Shown: positions 5,912 to 5,912 of the stretch, one piece after another | How the letters are laid out: every line of letters starts with the position of its first letter | How positions within the stretch are numbered: the stretch's first letter is position 1 | NCBI GenBank assembly: GCA_021442965.1 | Contig: JABUUX010000057.1 | Location: forward strand, 1 to 5,912 | Source of the DNA: Treponema sp. | Lineage (GTDB): Bacteria > Spirochaetota > Spirochaetia > Treponematales > Treponemataceae | DNA length: 5,912 nt | Direction: 5' to 3' | The notes under the pieces: model-generated | What the model was told of the DNA's origin: nothing | What the model saw: the letters and a program-made list of their open reading frames with translations, nothing else | Databases searched by the model: none | Position numbers and translations under genes: made by a program

Positions 5912-5912
5912 T

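Noticed and set aside
1..5912. CRISPR array, tRNA, rRNA, IS ends or phage genes
   Set aside because: No spaced repeat series, cloverleaf-like segment, transposase or integrase frame, or terminal inverted repeats were seen on either strand.

Overview
The window looks like chromosomal DNA from a low-GC, gut- or rumen-type spirochaete, most probably a Treponema. This is inferred from three things: the AT-rich, A/T-run-dotted sequence; a lipoprotein with a relaxed spirochaete-style lipobox; and a TRAP transporter whose fused QM permease and unusual binding protein resemble the treponemal TPR-associated (TPAT) type. No rRNA or marker gene confirms it.

Layout from left to right. (1) Positions 1-78 hold the last 25 codons of a plus-strand gene, probably a PaaI-type hotdog thioesterase. 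(2) A hairpin flanked by A and T runs (100-152) can terminate transcription from both sides. (3) On the minus strand lies a secreted, lipid-anchored GH16 licheninase (158-940). (4) A divergent intergenic region of about 220 bp carries a good sigma-70-like promoter for the plus strand. (5) A plus-strand two-gene unit encodes a clostridial-type Y-family DNA polymerase (1164-2642) and a short YolD-like protein (2648-2857). (6) Converging on it with a 9-bp overlap of coding ends is a minus-strand TRAP operon: substrate-binding protein (4800-5825), then a fused small-plus-large permease (2849-4798). A fragment of an upstream minus-strand frame (5861-5911) may be the end of the TPR partner TatT.

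The parts are functionally separate: beta-glucan degradation, lesion-bypass DNA synthesis, and ion-driven solute uptake. No phage, IS, CRISPR, tRNA or rRNA was seen. I found no clearly new multi-gene system. The points most worth a second look are the TRAP binding protein lacking the usual carboxylate-binding arginine, the C-terminally short YolD protein ending inside its convergent neighbour, and the near-leaderless polymerase promoter with an 11-bp direct repeat.
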